From the NCBI GenBank assembly GCA_949130495.1, contig OX422208.1, forward strand, positions 639,696,523 to 639,760,522: a DNA stretch of 64,000 nucleotides. Direction: 5' to 3'. Position numbers and translations under genes: made by a program. Below, piece by piece: positions 32,711-46,033 of the stretch. Position 1 is the first letter of the stretch. Each line of letters begins with the position of its first letter. The notes beneath the pieces were generated by a model. It was given only the letters and a program-made list of their open reading frames with translations. It was not told the DNA's origin and did not search any database. This stretch comes from Sambucus nigra. Taxonomy: Eukaryota > Streptophyta > Magnoliopsida > Dipsacales > Adoxaceae.

Positions 32711-33946
32711 AATACTTGGCTTCCTTTAAAATTTTGGAATGATCTTGTTTAGGACAATGCAAAGGAATTTCACCCATCACAAGATAATTCACAATATCAG
32801 CAAACTATTGAAGCTGAGAGACGAGCATGTGTTTCTCATCGGGGAAGGACTTATTTAGAGGCATTTATTATTGGATGATTCAATGGTTAACCCAGACAAG
32901 TGATCAGCTACTACATTCTCACATCCATTCTTATCTCGAATTTCAAGATCAAAATCCTATAGTAATAGGATCCACCTAATGAGATGGGCCTTAGTATCCT
33001 TTTTAGATAAAAGGTATCATAAGGCGAGTGATCGGTGAAAATGACAACTTCGGATCCTATCAAGTAAGACCTAAACTTCTCAAGAGAAAAACAACACCAA
33101 GGAAATCTTTTTCGATTGTGGAATAGTTCAATTGGGCATCGTTAAGAGTTCAACTAGAATAGTAGATGACGCGATGTTGACCTAGAACTGCACCTACGGC
33201 ATAGTCGGAAGCATCACACATAATCTCAAATGGCTGACTCCAGTCGAGGGGTCTTATAATATGTGTAGAGGTTAATTACTTCTTTTGACTTTCAAAGGTG
33301 TGAAGGCATTCTTAAGTGAAATCAAAGGGTGTGTCCTTGGAAAAATCCTTAATAAATCTTCGACAAGAACCGACATGTCCTAAGAATGATTGACTTCACG
33401 CACAATTTTACGAGGGTGGAGAATTAGCAATGAGATCAATTTTAGCTCTATCGATCTCGAGACCCTTTTTAGGAATGATGTGACCTAGAATTATGACTTG
33501 TTTGACCATAAAGTGTCACTTGTCCTAATTAAGCACAAGGTTCTTTTCCTAAAACCTCTTAGGAATGAGGGTAAGGTGATGGAGGCCCTCATCAAAACTA
33601 GAACCAAATACAGAAAAATCATCCATAAAGACTTCAAGAAAACACTCCAACAAATCCAAAAATATACTCATGATGCACCGCTGAAAGGTAACGGGCGCAT
33701 TGCATAACCCAAAGGGCATGCATCGGTAAGTAAAAGTACCAAATAGACAAGTGAAGGTGGTTTTCTCTTGATCCTCAGGAGCGATGGGAATCTAATTATA
33801 GCCAGAATAACCGTCGAGGAAACACTAATATGGATGGTCGGCTAAGATCTCTAGCCCTATAAAATGAAAAGAAAAGTGATCCTTCTGTGTAACAACGTTC
33901 AACTTCCTATAATCAATACATACTTTCCAACTTGTTTGAATCCTAG
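32711..33946 (-). pseudogene. pol: Athila-like gypsy RT (catalytic part) and RNase H, degenerate
   Basis: On the minus strand from 33946: SWKVCIDYRKLNVVTQKDHF, CFLDGYSGYN with the first RT Asp, TYRCMPFGLCNAPVTFQRC, FMDDFSVFGSSFDE (the usual YMDD is FMDD, at about 33605-33635) and VIILGHIIPKKGLEIDRAKI. RNase H follows: FEIMCDASDYAVGAVLGQ (about 33180-33235), the LNYSTIEKD block and FTDHS (about 33040). The end, ADIVNYLVMGE, leads to EAKYF where the text breaks. Several stops and frameshifts are present. It is continuous in frame with the N-terminal RT piece at 49421-49579 once the LARD-like insertion and one CCTAG copy are ignored. Confidence 0.88.
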
Positions 33947-34172
33947 TGTAATAACCCACCTCAATAAATTGATTACAATATATATAAATTATATATAAGG
34001 AGGAATTGATTACAAATATAAAGAAAATCATTGGATTGTGGATTTAATTTGAAAGTATGGGATTATAAAGTAAATAAATTATATAAGTTTGGGGACAATT
34101 GTGAGAAACGTAAGAAGATAGAATGACTAAAGTAAAATCGAAAATCTCCACCTGCCGCGTAAATGATATGAA

Positions 34173-34230
34173 GGTCGTTCAAGCGAGGAGCGTAGATCGC
34201 TCGAACGACGACAACAGTCGTTCAAATGAC
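34173..34230 (+). promoter_or_regulatory. Cluster of TCGTTYRAACGA-like motifs
   Basis: GGTCGTTCAAGCGAGG, ATCGCTCGAACGACG and AGTCGTTCAAATGAC occur within 58 bp. The partner LTR has the same cluster at 46298-46354 with mutations. Confidence 0.55.
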
Positions 34231-34485
34231 TAACTAATCGTGCCAGGCTAGCGTCAGGTTGTGTGCGCTGTCGAACGCACCATGGTGGGTTTTAAGCTCA
34301 TGTTAGTATGGATGGAAACCATTGGGTTCATTAATTAGTGACTGAGGCATGATTGATCCATAATAAATCTGACATTTTTTCTGTCACTTATAGAGCCATT
34401 GGATGTTAATTGTTGTTATACCTGATATGCAAACTACTGTGACGATAGGATTTCTACTTTTACGGTGTCAACTTCATTCTTTAGG

Positions 34486-34492
34486 TTATAAG
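34486..34492 (+). promoter_or_regulatory. TATA-like box of LARD 5' LTR
   Basis: GGTTATAAGAGATGTG, about 250 bp after the motif cluster; the same text is conserved in the right LTR near 46627. Confidence 0.45.
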
Positions 34493-37251
34493 AGATGTGT
34501 GAGGGTAGTAACCCACAGAGAAAATTTCCTCTAAAATATCTCAAACATTTCTCTTTCTCTGTGGCCATAAGCCACTCGACTTTCTTACAGTATAATAAAC
34601 ACCCTCGCACCAACCTATTATGTCCACCACTGTTAAGATAGAGATTTAAAGAGAGCCACGCAACATTAAGTGGCTTCTGTAGGGTTCTTGATGTATTATG
34701 AGAGACATTTTTAGAAGAAGATAAACATATAATAATGGATGTTTGAAAAGGGTTTTAATGGTGCTTTTCCTGGAGTGTGTTGGAGCTCCCATGGAGGCCT
34801 GTTTGGTGGAGCTTTTGTGTCTCCCTTAAGGGCCACCTTTGAAGGTGGGGGAGTCACCCATCTTCATCACCAACACCACTTTGGAGTCATTTAGGTGGGT
34901 AATTTACTCTTATTGTATTTGAGACTCTATTTGATATATATTGTAGTCTTGTTGTTGTTGATTAAGAGTAGGATTATTGTGATATAATGGTGTGTTCCTA
35001 GTAAACTTAAAACAAAAACAATTTTTATGGAATAAAAATTGTAAGAAACTATTATTATGCATGTTTTCTAGTAAGTCAAGAATACACAGTATATGAAAAT
35101 ATAAGAAGATTTCATTTTTGGTGTTTTTTTAGTAAAAAGAAATAATGGATATTTTTATTGGGATAAAATTGTAAGAAAATATTATTTGTGTATATTTCTA
35201 GTAAAATAAATAATAATGATAATTTTGTTAGAAATAAGGAATAAGTAATTATTTCAAGGTTTTGAAATAATGAAAGATGATATATTTTGTAGAAACTAGG
35301 CATTTATACAATTATTGGTGTTAAATATTGCATGGAATAAAATATTTGGAAATAAACAATTATTCGATAAATAATTGGTGAAAAATATGTTTAAACCATG
35401 TACTAGGATTTTGGGGTTTCAAATCCATCTTCTTATGCATATAAACTTGTAGTATTTTTACATAGAATGTATGAACAAGTTTAAAGAAGATTTTGTTTGG
35501 TTTAAATAAGAAATAGTAAAAATTGAGATTTCAGTCTTCAAAGTATGTGCAATTGGGACTAAAGGACATAATGTGTATAAAGTTGGAGGACTATATGTCT
35601 AATAAAAAGAAGTGACAATTTTCTTTCAAAAGAAGTCTTAAGTGTGAATGTATTTCTTAAAAAAAAGATGTAAACAATATGAATGTGTACAAAAAGTATT
35701 TATTATGTGTTAATGGGCAAATATGGAATAGTTAGTGAGTGTAACTTACTAATATTGAGATATATTAACACTTATGAAATTTAAAGGAAACAGAGGTATA
35801 GAAAGTTTTTCCAATCAAGTAAAAGATTACTCCAAGTGTAAAAAGGTTTTAAAGTTTTAAAACACTGAAGAAGTTGGTGTGTATGACTTAATAGTATTTT
35901 GGGTGAAATTAACACTTATGAGAAAGGAGTAAAAGTGTGATTTGGAAACAAATGGGTAAATGGTAATTTTACTTAAAGTGGAACATTTTTATAAAACAAA
36001 TATATTGGAAAGGGTGTTACACAAAGTGGTAATAAATGAATATGATTTGGAATAAAAAAATCAAGGTTAAGGTGTAAAGTATAAAAAATAGTGAATTTTC
36101 AAGTGTAACACAAATTGGGCAGTAAAGTACCGGGTTTTTTCTTCGGCAGGGTAAAAAGGAAAGGAAATAATGTGGGCATTGTAAACTAAAATGTTAAAAC
36201 ACATTAAAGTCACTCGTATGACACCGGGATAAAGCAATAAGGGCTCGTAGCCCTTAGGTGAAAGTCCCTAAACGACTGACCAGAGCATAAGGTGCGCATA
36301 GTCGTCGGTGTAGAGCCCATGTAAGTATGCAGTATTGGAAGATTTCGAGAAATGTTAATTGAAATATGGAACATATCAAGAAATGGATTGTGTAGTAAAT
36401 GTGTTAAAATAACCTAAGTTATATGAATGTAATAAATGTTCCGATAAATGTGAAATGGACAAGTAAATGCGTAAATCTAGTAACGTCCATAAAGGATAGG
36501 AAAAGGGTTAAAGAAAATGGACAAATGGGTGGTTTAGAAACCTAAATGGGTAAACCCTTACTTAACACAAGAATGTGTTGTAAAAAGGCTTTTCAAAGAT
36601 TAAATAAGTATTTACTAACACGGTGAATGCATGTGTTGAGATGGTGATTTTTTAATGAAAATACAAAGTGTATATTAATGAATGAAAAGGGTTAAATTTC
36701 AATAAAGGAATTAGTTAGGGTAAATAAAGTGTAATGGTTTCAAGTGTTGAACCGGGTGTGTTAAACAAGGTGATATGCTATGTATGAATAAAGTAAATCT
36801 TTACTAGATTAACGTAAATTAATTTGGATAAGTAAGGTTTCTGGATGTAAAATGCGTAATATGGTGGCATGGGCAGTTTCAACGGTATACATATGTAGAT
36901 ATATACATATTTTCGCATGCATGTGTTTATAGATATATACATGTTTCACGTCCGCACTTTGTTATGGCAGGTTGGGAGTGGTTCCGTTATTTGAGCACAT
37001 TTTAGAGGTAAGTATATTTTATTTATGTTTACGTTAGTATCTCTATTTACTTCGACTTCAGGGTGCCCCCCATGGGTCCCTCGCGTAGTTTATCTTGAAA
37101 CTAGAATCGCATGCTAACAAGTGAAATGTTAAATAAAATAAAACTAGACTAGCAGTATTATATCGGTTGTTTCATTGCACTTCTCACGTAATGTTCAATT
37201 CGGACAGAGTAGACTTATGGGTAACCCATAAATCCGGGTCGGGTCATTGCA

Positions 37252-37267
37252 AATGATATCAAAGCTC
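37252..37267 (+). other. Primer-binding site of the LARD-like element
   Basis: TGATATCAAAGCTC follows the LTR by two bases, a two-mismatch form of the initiator-Met tRNA site. Confidence 0.75.
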
Positions 37268-38549
37268 TAGGTTCAAGGTTCCTTTCGAGTGTGACGTAGT
37301 GAGGTTGATATTGGATCTTTCGACGTCGATGTTGGTTTGGTCCACTCAAGCTAGTCTAGTGACGATTTAGTTCATGTCCTCGACGATAAGGTCATATAGG
37401 TAAACACGATAATTGAATTATTACCAAGTGGCACACGTTCAAGTTAATTGTGTAAATAGCTTCCACATTTCTTATTAAGTGTGTTAATAATTTACAAGTG
37501 TCTATATAATCCAGTAAATGGTGACACCGTGGTTCATAGTGTGAAGTGTTCGTGTTCCAGCCTTTATAGACGTAGAGACCTTGGAGATGTTAATAGAATG
37601 AAATATCACATGTTAGGCAAGTGAAACCAAATTTTGAATAACCAATGGTAGATATTAATAGTTAGAGTGTCATAATTATGTGAGGAAAATCGTAATTTAA
37701 ATTATATATAGGCTTGTGTGCGACACATATGAGAAGTCAATATCGATGTGATAATTAGGCAATTTCGATCCTTGGGGTAATGTCACGAATGGTGGTAAAG
37801 TCGATGATCTTATAAATTGATGTAGGCTAACACTAGAGGATAAGTCAACTTTAGTTGATACGATGCTATCCCTATGGGTGAGCACCTTAGTGGTCGTTGA
37901 CTGGTGAATATAATTATAGTGTTATCTCCGTCACAAGAAGTATTAGGTCCCTTAATGGAGGGTCTAGGTTTAATATGTCTCAATTCATGTGCCTTGATTA
38001 TAGTGAGGATTAGATACTCGTAATGATTAAGGTAACCTACAAGTGAACCTTGATAATCGTGATGACTAGGTATTAAGTAATTAAATTGTGATGTTGTAGA
38101 ATAGTACCTCATGCTGCGCCGTTAGGGGGAGTCTCCTCTTGGGAAATACCCGAAATTCTATGTATTATTAAAACCTGAATGGTATAAATTTAGAGTTTGG
38201 TGATTGTAATTTTCCGTTGAGAGATAGGATCCCTTGAGGAGTTCGTAGGTATGGGCCTTAGTGTTCATAGGCATTTCTCGATGTTCGTATCCTCCCAAAA
38301 TATATAGTTGTTTCAATTAGTAGATTAGCACATAGTATGAAGTTTACATAGTAAGGCAATTCAGTTATAGCGGTTGAACACTCATTGGGAATCAAATGAT
38401 GTGGTTAATAAATTTAGCTACAGGTTGGCATTCTGGGTACGCATGTGAGTTGCATTAAATACCCTTTGGAGACGAGTACTAAGGTGGGTTGATGAAATTG
38501 GCCTTGGGTTAGTAATTTGGATAGGTGTGTTAAATCAGTATTGATAATC
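37268..38549 (+). other. LARD interior, left part, non-coding
   Basis: No frame of family character is seen; the minus frames at 37697-38112 look random. It is interrupted by the LINE at the 14-bp duplicated site 38550-38563. Confidence 0.6.
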
Positions 38550-38696
38550 CCTTGGAGGTGTATTTTTTTTTTAGAAAAAAAGGGAAAGGACCCCTAAAAT
38601 TTAATAAAATAGGACAAACACCCTCTACAACATGGCTTTAACAAATCTAAAGAAACATAGAAAGATTTAAAAAATTAGGGCTTTATCATAGCCCCA

Positions 38697-39059
38697 TTAC
38701 AAGTATATGTATGAAATACAAACATAATGGCATCCCATCACATCCATTTTATAAGATCCACTGACCACCCTAGGAAGATCTTGAAAATTTGTGTCAATTT
38801 TACCTATACGAAGATCAATACCAACATTGGCCATTTTATCAACCACCATGTTAGACTCTCTATAACAATGTTTTAGAGAGTAGTTAAGTTGAGTGAGCAT
38901 CAACCTTATATCATTAACATGTTTTAGGAATTTCCAAGGAGGATTCCAAGAGTTACCTATCACGTTCACTACCATCAAAGTGTCAGATTCAATTTGAACC
39001 TTATCAATCTTGAATTTCAAACACAATTGGATTCCCATTTTTAAACCAAGAATCTCCAT
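38697..39059 (-). pseudogene. LINE C-terminal RNase H domain
   Basis: An open stretch of 120 codons with the RVT_3 type pattern: an AE-like opening (MEILGLKMGIQLCLK), VQIESDTLMVVNVI with the catalytic Asp region, and YRESNMVVDKMANVG, the RExNxxAD-like motif with Ala replaced. The domain removes RNA from hybrids after target-primed reverse transcription. It is the 3' end of ORF2, 130 bp before the poly-A tail. Confidence 0.82.
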
Positions 39060-39556
39060 CTAGGAATTAGTGGCAAACTGACTTGGATAAGCAAATGCAA
39101 ACCTTAATTGATCTTTATCATTTCTTAAGATTCCTCCATAACCAGTAGCACTCGAATTTCCCTCCGATGCACCATCAACATTAAGCTTGTAAGATTGAAA
39201 CGAAGGGGCCATCCATTTGATTAAAGAATGAACTCTCGAAATCTTTTTAAAGGATAAATGGGCATCCCTTTAATATTTAAATCCTCTGCCAAACATTCAT
39301 TTGAAAAAGAAAAACTTCAGCACATATTTGATATCATGAAAATTGAATTTGAAATGACTTTTTGATGACAGAATTTTATTCCCTCAAATAACTTACTATT
39401 TATGTACTTCCAAACCTCCCAGCATACCACTATAGAGATTGAATTACAAAGGAATTTCTGATAGTCACTACTACTAGATCTCAACCACCAACTAATAAGA
39501 TTTGCTAACATGCTATTCTTATCCAATTTAATTCCCATAAGATTACAAAAGAAGTC

Positions 39557-39895
39557 TCATACCTGATTAACCTCTGAACACTCAAGGAATAAATGATTAG
39601 AAGACTCAGTGCTATATAAACAGGACTGACATCTCCATGCCATCCTAATTACTAATTTTTGGATCTTGTCATCAAGTGGAAGGGAATTTCTGAGAATTTT
39701 CCGCATGTTGATAGATAATTTCTTAGGAATATGAGGATCCCATATTCTACCAGCTACTAAAGACTTAGAGTAATTAGAATTAATAACCTTACATGAAGAA
39801 GAAAATGTGAATTCACCAGATATTGAAGCTTTCCAAATCCACTTGCCATCCAAGCATTCCATGTTCTCTAGAGCCACTTCTTTAATCTTCCTCAT
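39557..39895 (-). pseudogene. LINE zf-RVT domain
   Basis: A 112-codon stretch has SGEFTFSSSCKVI, WDPHIPKKLSINMRKILRNSLP and CQSCLYSTESSNHLFLEC, the Cys/His zinc-binding module found after RT in plant L1 elements. It lies between RT and RNase H, separated from both by frameshifts. Confidence 0.8.
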
Positions 39896-39922
39896 CTGTC
39901 GTCAGGCTAGAGATCCCCCTTT

Positions 39923-41343
39923 TTAAAATTGAGACCAAGACTTGTACTTGGCCCTCATATAATCAGTCCATAAAGAATCCTTTGTGTAGAATTTCCAAAG
40001 TGACCTGATTTTAGAAGCCTTAGCGAGAGTATTAAAATTAGTGAAACTTCCAACCATCCACTTCAGAACTAACCCAAAACAGCTGCTAAAAATCTTGTGT
40101 AATCTATTAATCACTGCTTTAGGAGGGTGTTGGGAAGAAATCAGGTAAGTAGGAATAGAAGAAAGAACATGCTGAATCAGAGTGAGTTTTCCTCCACTTG
40201 ATAACAACTTACTTTTCCAACCTTCAATTTTTTGTCTAATAGAGTCAAATAAGGGGGCATATAAACAAACCTTATTTATACCCTTAAATAGAAGAGAGCC
40301 GAGATATTTTATAGGCAACGTTTTGAATGCTAGACCTGTGCAATTTTCTACTTATTTCCTCCTTTGAATAGACATCTTTTGATAAAAAAAATGATGCTGC
40401 TTTTGCTCATATTGATATTTTCCCAGAGATAGCATAATATTTTTCCATGAATCCCATTAACGTTGTCAAGCTTCTTTTATCACCTCTAGAAAAGACAATA
40501 ACATCATCAACAAAAGAAAGGTGAGATATGAGGGGGATGCCACTTGGTAAATAAAAATGCTTTATCTTCCAATTCCCCATAAGACTATTAAGGCCTCTAC
40601 AAAGAACTCCAGCTGCCAGAATGAAAAGGCTACGAGAAAGAGGATACATTTGTTTTAAACCTCTAAAAGACTTGAAATACCCCTTTGAAACTCCATTAAT
40701 GAGAATTAGAAACTAACAATTTGAGATACACCTCCAAATCATATCAATCCATCTTTCACCAAAACCAAATGACCTCAACACCTTGATTAGAAAAAGTCAG
40801 TGCACTCTATCATATGCTTTCTCCATATCCATTTTAATAATTACATTTCCTCAATAAATCTTCCTATTAATATTGTAGACCATCTCTTTGGCTAAAAGGA
40901 CATTGTCTTGAATATACATTCCTTTCATAAAACCACTTTGGTTAGGTGAAATAAGCTTTGGAAGGTATTGACTAAGTCTATTGTTCAAAATCTTAGCGAT
41001 GATTTTGTAGGAGTAATTGCACACGCTAATTGGCTTGTAGTCTATACAGCTGTTTGGATGATTTTTCTTTAGGATTAGAACTGTAATGTTGCTGGACCAA
41101 CTTTAGGGAATATCATGACCAGGAAAAAAGCAATTTATAGCAAAGAGTAAGTCCTCTTTAATAATATTCTAGAAAGCTTCGTAAAACACCCCCACCAAAT
41201 CCATCTGGGCCAGGAGCAGCTTTAGAACTCAGCTCATTGATGGCTGTATAGACTTCACTCTCAGTAGCATAGGCCTCTAGGACATCATTATTTTCCTCCT
41301 CAATCAACCTGGGGATAAAGTCATGGATTATACTATCCTCCAC
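39923..41343 (-). pseudogene. LINE reverse transcriptase, fragmented
   Basis: The block at 41158-41343 holds ELSSKAAPGPDGF, the L1 RT opening. Fragmented text follows to 40407-40649, which contains LSFVDDVIVFSRGD, the catalytic motif with FVDD in place of YADD. The thumb-like block at 39923-40318 has PIKYLGSLLFKG, IEGWKSKLLSSGGKLTLIQ and VLSSIPTYL. Multiple stops lie between 40650 and 41157. Confidence 0.85.
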
Positions 41344-41535
41344 TAGTTGATCAGCCTACATCAGAGTTTTATAATAATCAAGAATAATGTTAAAATTTGA
41401 ATCTTCATTATCCACAGAAATGCGATTTGAGTCTTGAATTATTTTCATTCCCATTCTTCTATGATTGTTTTTAACACTAGCATGGAAGAATTTGGTGTTA
41501 GCATACCCAAGCTTAAGCCATCTAGATGAAGGCTT

Positions 41536-42550
41536 TTATTTCCAGTACATCTCATCTAGCTTCAAGGACTCAAATAACTTAGCTTTGCCCAAATTAAGAT
41601 TGGCCCTGTTCTCCTCTATTCTATCTAGATTATATAAATTCTCCAAATGCAGGACCTCATCTTCTAAGTCTTTAACTCCTCGGAAAACATCTTTGAATTG
41701 GTCTCTATTATAAACTCTTAAATCCCCTTTTAGCCTCGTCATACATCCCATTGGCTTGGACTGTCTCCTTCCAAGACTCACTAACCACTTTTTCAAATTG
41801 CTGATGGGTGCTCCATAATGACTGAAACTTAAAAGTTTTAGGTTTAGAGTCAATACCAGGATTAATGGTCATGAGCAAAGGGGTATGTTCAGAACTAGAC
41901 ATGTTTAAGTGTTGGATAAAAGAGTTTGGGAAATGATCTTCCCAAATGATATTATAAATACATCTATCAAGTCTAGCCAAAATTACCCCTTCTTCATATC
42001 GATTATTACACCATGTGAATTTTGAGCCTTTATAGCCCATGTCTCTGAGCCCACAATCATCTATAGTTTGAATAAAGTCACCCACTGCTTGATAATCAAC
42101 CTCATTTACATCTACTTTCTCGTATTGGCTAGCTGTAACATTAAAATACCCCATTATAAGATGAGGCTTTGACTGGAAACCAGCTGAAATACCCTTAAGA
42201 TCATCCCATGGATGTCTTCTTTCCTCATTTGTACATCTGGCATACACTAATGTTAAACATGAGACAAACTTGTACTGTTGATGATCCATATTGATGGTTA
42301 TTTGCTATTCAGAATTTGAAATGATACTAACAACCATCTAAAATCTCCAAAATATCGATATCTTACCATTAACATTATAGCCACAATCATCAAAGCCCCA
42401 TTTAGATTTGAATATACTGATTTTATGGAAGTCGACTTTAGGCTCCAGCAAGGCAATAATAGGACTTTTATGCAATTTCAACAACTTCTTTAATTTCTAT
42501 TTTCTAACTTTTTAGCAGCACCTCTTATGTTCCAAACAATCAGGCTTGAC
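41536..42550 (-). pseudogene. LINE endonuclease (EEP family) and linker
   Basis: The endonuclease nicks target DNA to prime reverse transcription. The best part is 41708-42289: HLIMGYFNVTAS (family consensus is GDFN; Asp is replaced by Tyr here), DCGLRDMGYKGSKFTWCN, ARLDRCIYN and SSEHTPLLMT (family S-D-H, here S-E-H). The N-terminal part near 42360-42550 is frameshifted (KWGFDDCGYN). Two changed catalytic residues make it inactive. The helical linker at 41536-41853 leads to RT. Confidence 0.85.
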
Positions 42551-42579
42551 ATTGAGAATTTAGCAATGGGAAGTTACTG

Positions 42580-43934
42580 GTACCTTTAGCCTTTGATCTT
42601 GTGACTCTTTTCAGCATTGGATCAGTAAAAGTTGGGTTTTTTCTTTGAGGCTTCTCTCCAACTTATATCTTTTTACTACCGTATACCTCTTCCTTCTTAT
42701 TATCTTGAATCTTCTTGCTCAGGTACCTGCTGAAATTCCCCAACTCTTCAATTAATGGAGCTAATTGTATGCCATCTTTCTCACCACCACTAATATATAA
42801 ACTTTTAGCAGTAGGGTTCTTTTCATAGTCTGGTATAGTAGTTCCTTTAGGAGTTTGGGATGTCTATTCATCCTCTTGACCATTGTTGAGTTAAGTCTTG
42901 ACCAAATTTTAAGACTGAGATTTTGACATGATATTTCCCCTACCTCCTTTTCACTGTCCATATCAATTTCCTCATCTCTCTCCTCAATACATGGTTGCTT
43001 CTCCTTAGTTAAGGGTTGTTTAAACAGTTGGATTTTATTTTCTTGGATTGGCGTTGCATCTTCTTTAATATCGCCATCCTTCTCAAAATCTGGCACTTAA
43101 TTTTCTAAATTCTTCACTTGCTCTTCTCTTTGTAAAATTCTCTTTGGAGCAAATTCTTGTCTCACCTTTTTCTTCACCACTTTCATTGGCCTCAAGCACA
43201 TACAATCTCCTTCATTATGACCTTTCTTGGAACAGTTCTTGCAGTACTTTAGTTGGTCTTCCACCACCATCTCTTGTCAAAATCCTGACTTACCAGACCC
43301 TCTTAGGGATTGGTTTTAAAAGGTCCACTTCAATGCACACCCTTAAAATGCTTGGTCTATTCAATTCCACTGTTGATGCATCCATTTTTATAGGAGATCC
43401 AATTAGCGGTGCAATTAAGAAGAAATATGATTTGGAGAAAAAATGGATAGGAAGGATGGGCAATGATATCCAAATTGGTGATAGACTACTTTCCTTGTCA
43501 GGTCAAAAATATGGGGTCCATTTAAAGATTCTCATCAGGCACTTTCCAATATACCAAGTATCTCACAACCACATTCTTGAGAAATCCTCTTCAGAGTGCA
43601 ACCCAATCAAAATATGTTTATGGTCTAAAATACCAATACTGAAAGACGTTTTGAGAGAAAATGTTTGGAACACCTGTCTGATTGTTTCCATAGAGGGCTT
43701 GCCATGTGAAAACTTCCCCACCAAGGAATGTTTAAAAGTCTTTGATAGAATCTCAATATCATTCACAGAAAATGACATTATTGTCTTACCTTTGAACAAA
43801 GTAGGAGTCTTTAGACCTATGTCATGATTGATTATTAATGTTCCACCTACCACCGATGCAAAAGATCTACTCCATGCTTTATGAATGTTTGCTGGTTTTG
43901 GTTCAATGTGTGGAATATGAGTTTGGGCCACCAT
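42580..43934 (-). pseudogene. LINE ORF1 (DUF4283-like, zinc knuckle)
   Basis: ORF1 protein binds the element RNA. It opens at ATG 43934 with SFASVVGG, PTLFKGKTIMSFSVNDIE, LVGKFSHGKPSMETIRQVF and FSIGILDHKHILIGL, the DUF4283 pattern of plant L1 ORF1 (123 codons open). Further down, on the minus strand near 43200-43245, is CKNCSKKGHNEGDC, a CX2CX4HX4C knuckle. The tail (42761-43096) is acidic and Lys-rich. The plus-strand frame at 43144-43827 is its antisense shadow. Confidence 0.83.
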
Positions 43935-44016
43935 GCAACCCTAATTAAGGTTTACAAGAGATAGAGGGAGAGAGAGAGAGTATATAAATATTCTAATTTT
44001 TTCCTTATAGGTGTAT

Positions 44017-46033
44017 ACTAAGGTTTAGCTAGCGAGATGTTAATGCGAGTGGTAGTCATTCCCTAGTAATATTGAGTATGAGTTTGTGTACCATAAATTA
44101 TAACGATAATAGTATCTCTCCTACAAAACTTTGGGAATCATGCTGCATCAAGATTCTGGTGGCGATATACACTTCGTAGTGAAAGATTCCATGCTGTGTA
44201 GCATAGGTCATGGTATGACTTGTGGTTTCTTATAATAGATGTGTAAGATTCTTAGAGAAATAATTGAATTTGAGGTCATCTCTCATGAGGCATTGGGAAT
44301 AATTATTGTATTGAAGTTTACATAGTTGATGGTAGACCATTCATAATTGTAGTACGATTAAATCATGTCAATTTGTGGCAGTTCCTTTGAGTTTCTGCTA
44401 TGGATTTTGTTTATAGGCACGTGTCATGATATGACCGTTGAGGATAATTTTGAAAAAAAATAGTTGATGAATACTAGGTGATGCACCTGAGAGACTTAGA
44501 ACACGATGAGGTTCATGGTGTCTTTCAGAAATAACACATGGAGTAAAGTTTTAGGCATAATTATAGCACCTAAATGTGCTACATGTATGGTTAGTAATGA
44601 TTATATTCAAGGAAATCATTAGGTTTGAGTGATGTTTGAAATTTGAGGTGCCATTAGAATGATTATGATTTGGGATCGTGTGGACGGTTCTTAGGGTGGT
44701 AGCAATGGTTCATGTTCGAAGCTATGTGAGCACTACGTTTCACTTGAGGAGGAGGATCTCGAAAACTAAGGTTAGCTATCGCAAGTTAATAATTTTGGAG
44801 GCTTTGTTATGATAGGTCTATAACTAATGATAAGTGTTAAAAGAAGTAACTTCTCCTTAAGATAGGATAGTTATGTTTACCAATGATGGATAAGTAGCAT
44901 TAGTCCTAAAGAGGTAAGCTTAGTGTTTCAGCTTCCCGAAGGAATTGGTTTTGTATTCCGTCCATCCAGCATGGATGGGAGACTCTTGAGTAGAACTCTT
45001 CAAGGTTAAGAGCCCAATCCATGGTACGTGTCAAGGCTAAAGTGGTTGGTGAATATCTGTAAAAAAATAGGAAACTTTAGGTGCACGTTCTAGGTTCCTA
45101 CTTCATGTGGTTTAATTCATTGTCAAGTAGATCGTTTCCCTTGAGCGTGGTAGTTGCCTGATTCATTGCATTTATTGTGTTTTCATCGATCTTGGTAATG
45201 GGAAATTGTTGGCCAGTTTGTCACGGGTGTGTCACTGCATAAGCTCAGTAGTGACGCGGGTTAGGCCTGTGGTAGCTGATGTGTCATGATATGTGAGTGC
45301 GTTATTCTTCGGATGCACCTTTATTATACACCAATTTGTGTGTGTGTGTGGTCTCATGTTATCACATACAATTGTACATGTTACTCGATTACTTAGTTTC
45401 ACATGTTGTTGGCTAGCCGGTAGGGCTAGTTACAACTGGGTCGGGTGTTCTGAGATTTCAACTTTATAGTACTATTAATATTGGAACCTGATAAACATTG
45501 GATGGTAGTGTTATATTTGATTCAAAATTTGGAGATCTAGAGGATGATCACTTACATATATATGCATGTTGTGATAACCAGGGTGATCCTTGGTTAGCAT
45601 AAGGATCTATTAAGAGATATCAGTCGGATGGACCAGTGTTGTAAGGTGATTGTCTTAGCAATCATTGTTATGTGTAATGAGAAGTGTTAACATTGTATCA
45701 TCCTAGGCTAGGCATGATCCAAGACTGTTTAAGGAAACATAGGTTATGAATCCTAATGTAGGATTGATCCATGTTAATAGATTCATTGTTGATGTTGCGA
45801 TATTTGATGAAGTATCAATCATTTTGAGGTTTTGTTTAGATAGGCATGTTAGGCATGCTTGAGATTTTGCACTAAGACTTTAGGGTTCGTTGTGATTGGA
45901 CTAACAATAGTGGTTGGTTAAAATGAAATCTTTGGGTTTAGACCATATTATTGAGGGTACCTAGAATGAAAAACTAGTCATGAGTAATTGGAGTGTAAAT
46001 TGTGACAAACTAAGAATTTCAAGGACAAATTCC
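44017..46033 (+). other. LARD interior, right part, non-coding
   Basis: About 2 kb without recognisable retroviral motifs in any frame. The end, GGACAAATTCCCTAAGGAGG, resembles the sequence before the 3' LTR in Tekay-type gypsy elements. Confidence 0.6.

Larger units (their letters stand above)
33947..37251 (+). repeat. 5' LTR of the LARD-like element (3305 bp)
   Basis: It is colinear with 46049-49420 at clearly under 100% identity, with many small indels, so it is older than the SIRE-type insertion. It contains the motif cluster at 34173-34230 and a TATA-like box at 34486-34492. No coding region. Confidence 0.93.
38564..44002 (-). mobile_element. L1-type LINE (plant RIL clade) with RNase H, degenerate
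   Basis: A T-tract at 38562-38572 on the plus strand is the poly-A tail of a minus-strand element. It is flanked by CCTTGGAGGTGTAT (38550-38563) and CCTTATAGGTGTAT (44003-44016), a 14-bp target duplication with two mismatches. The order on the minus strand is ORF1 (DUF4283-like domain, zinc knuckle), endonuclease, RT, zf-RVT, RNase H. Length 5.4 kb is near full for plant L1. Many frameshifts show that it is dead. Confidence 0.92.

Noticed and set aside
43144..43827. 227-codon plus frame
   Set aside because: It is antisense to LINE ORF1, whose DUF4283-like motifs and zinc knuckle read on the minus strand.
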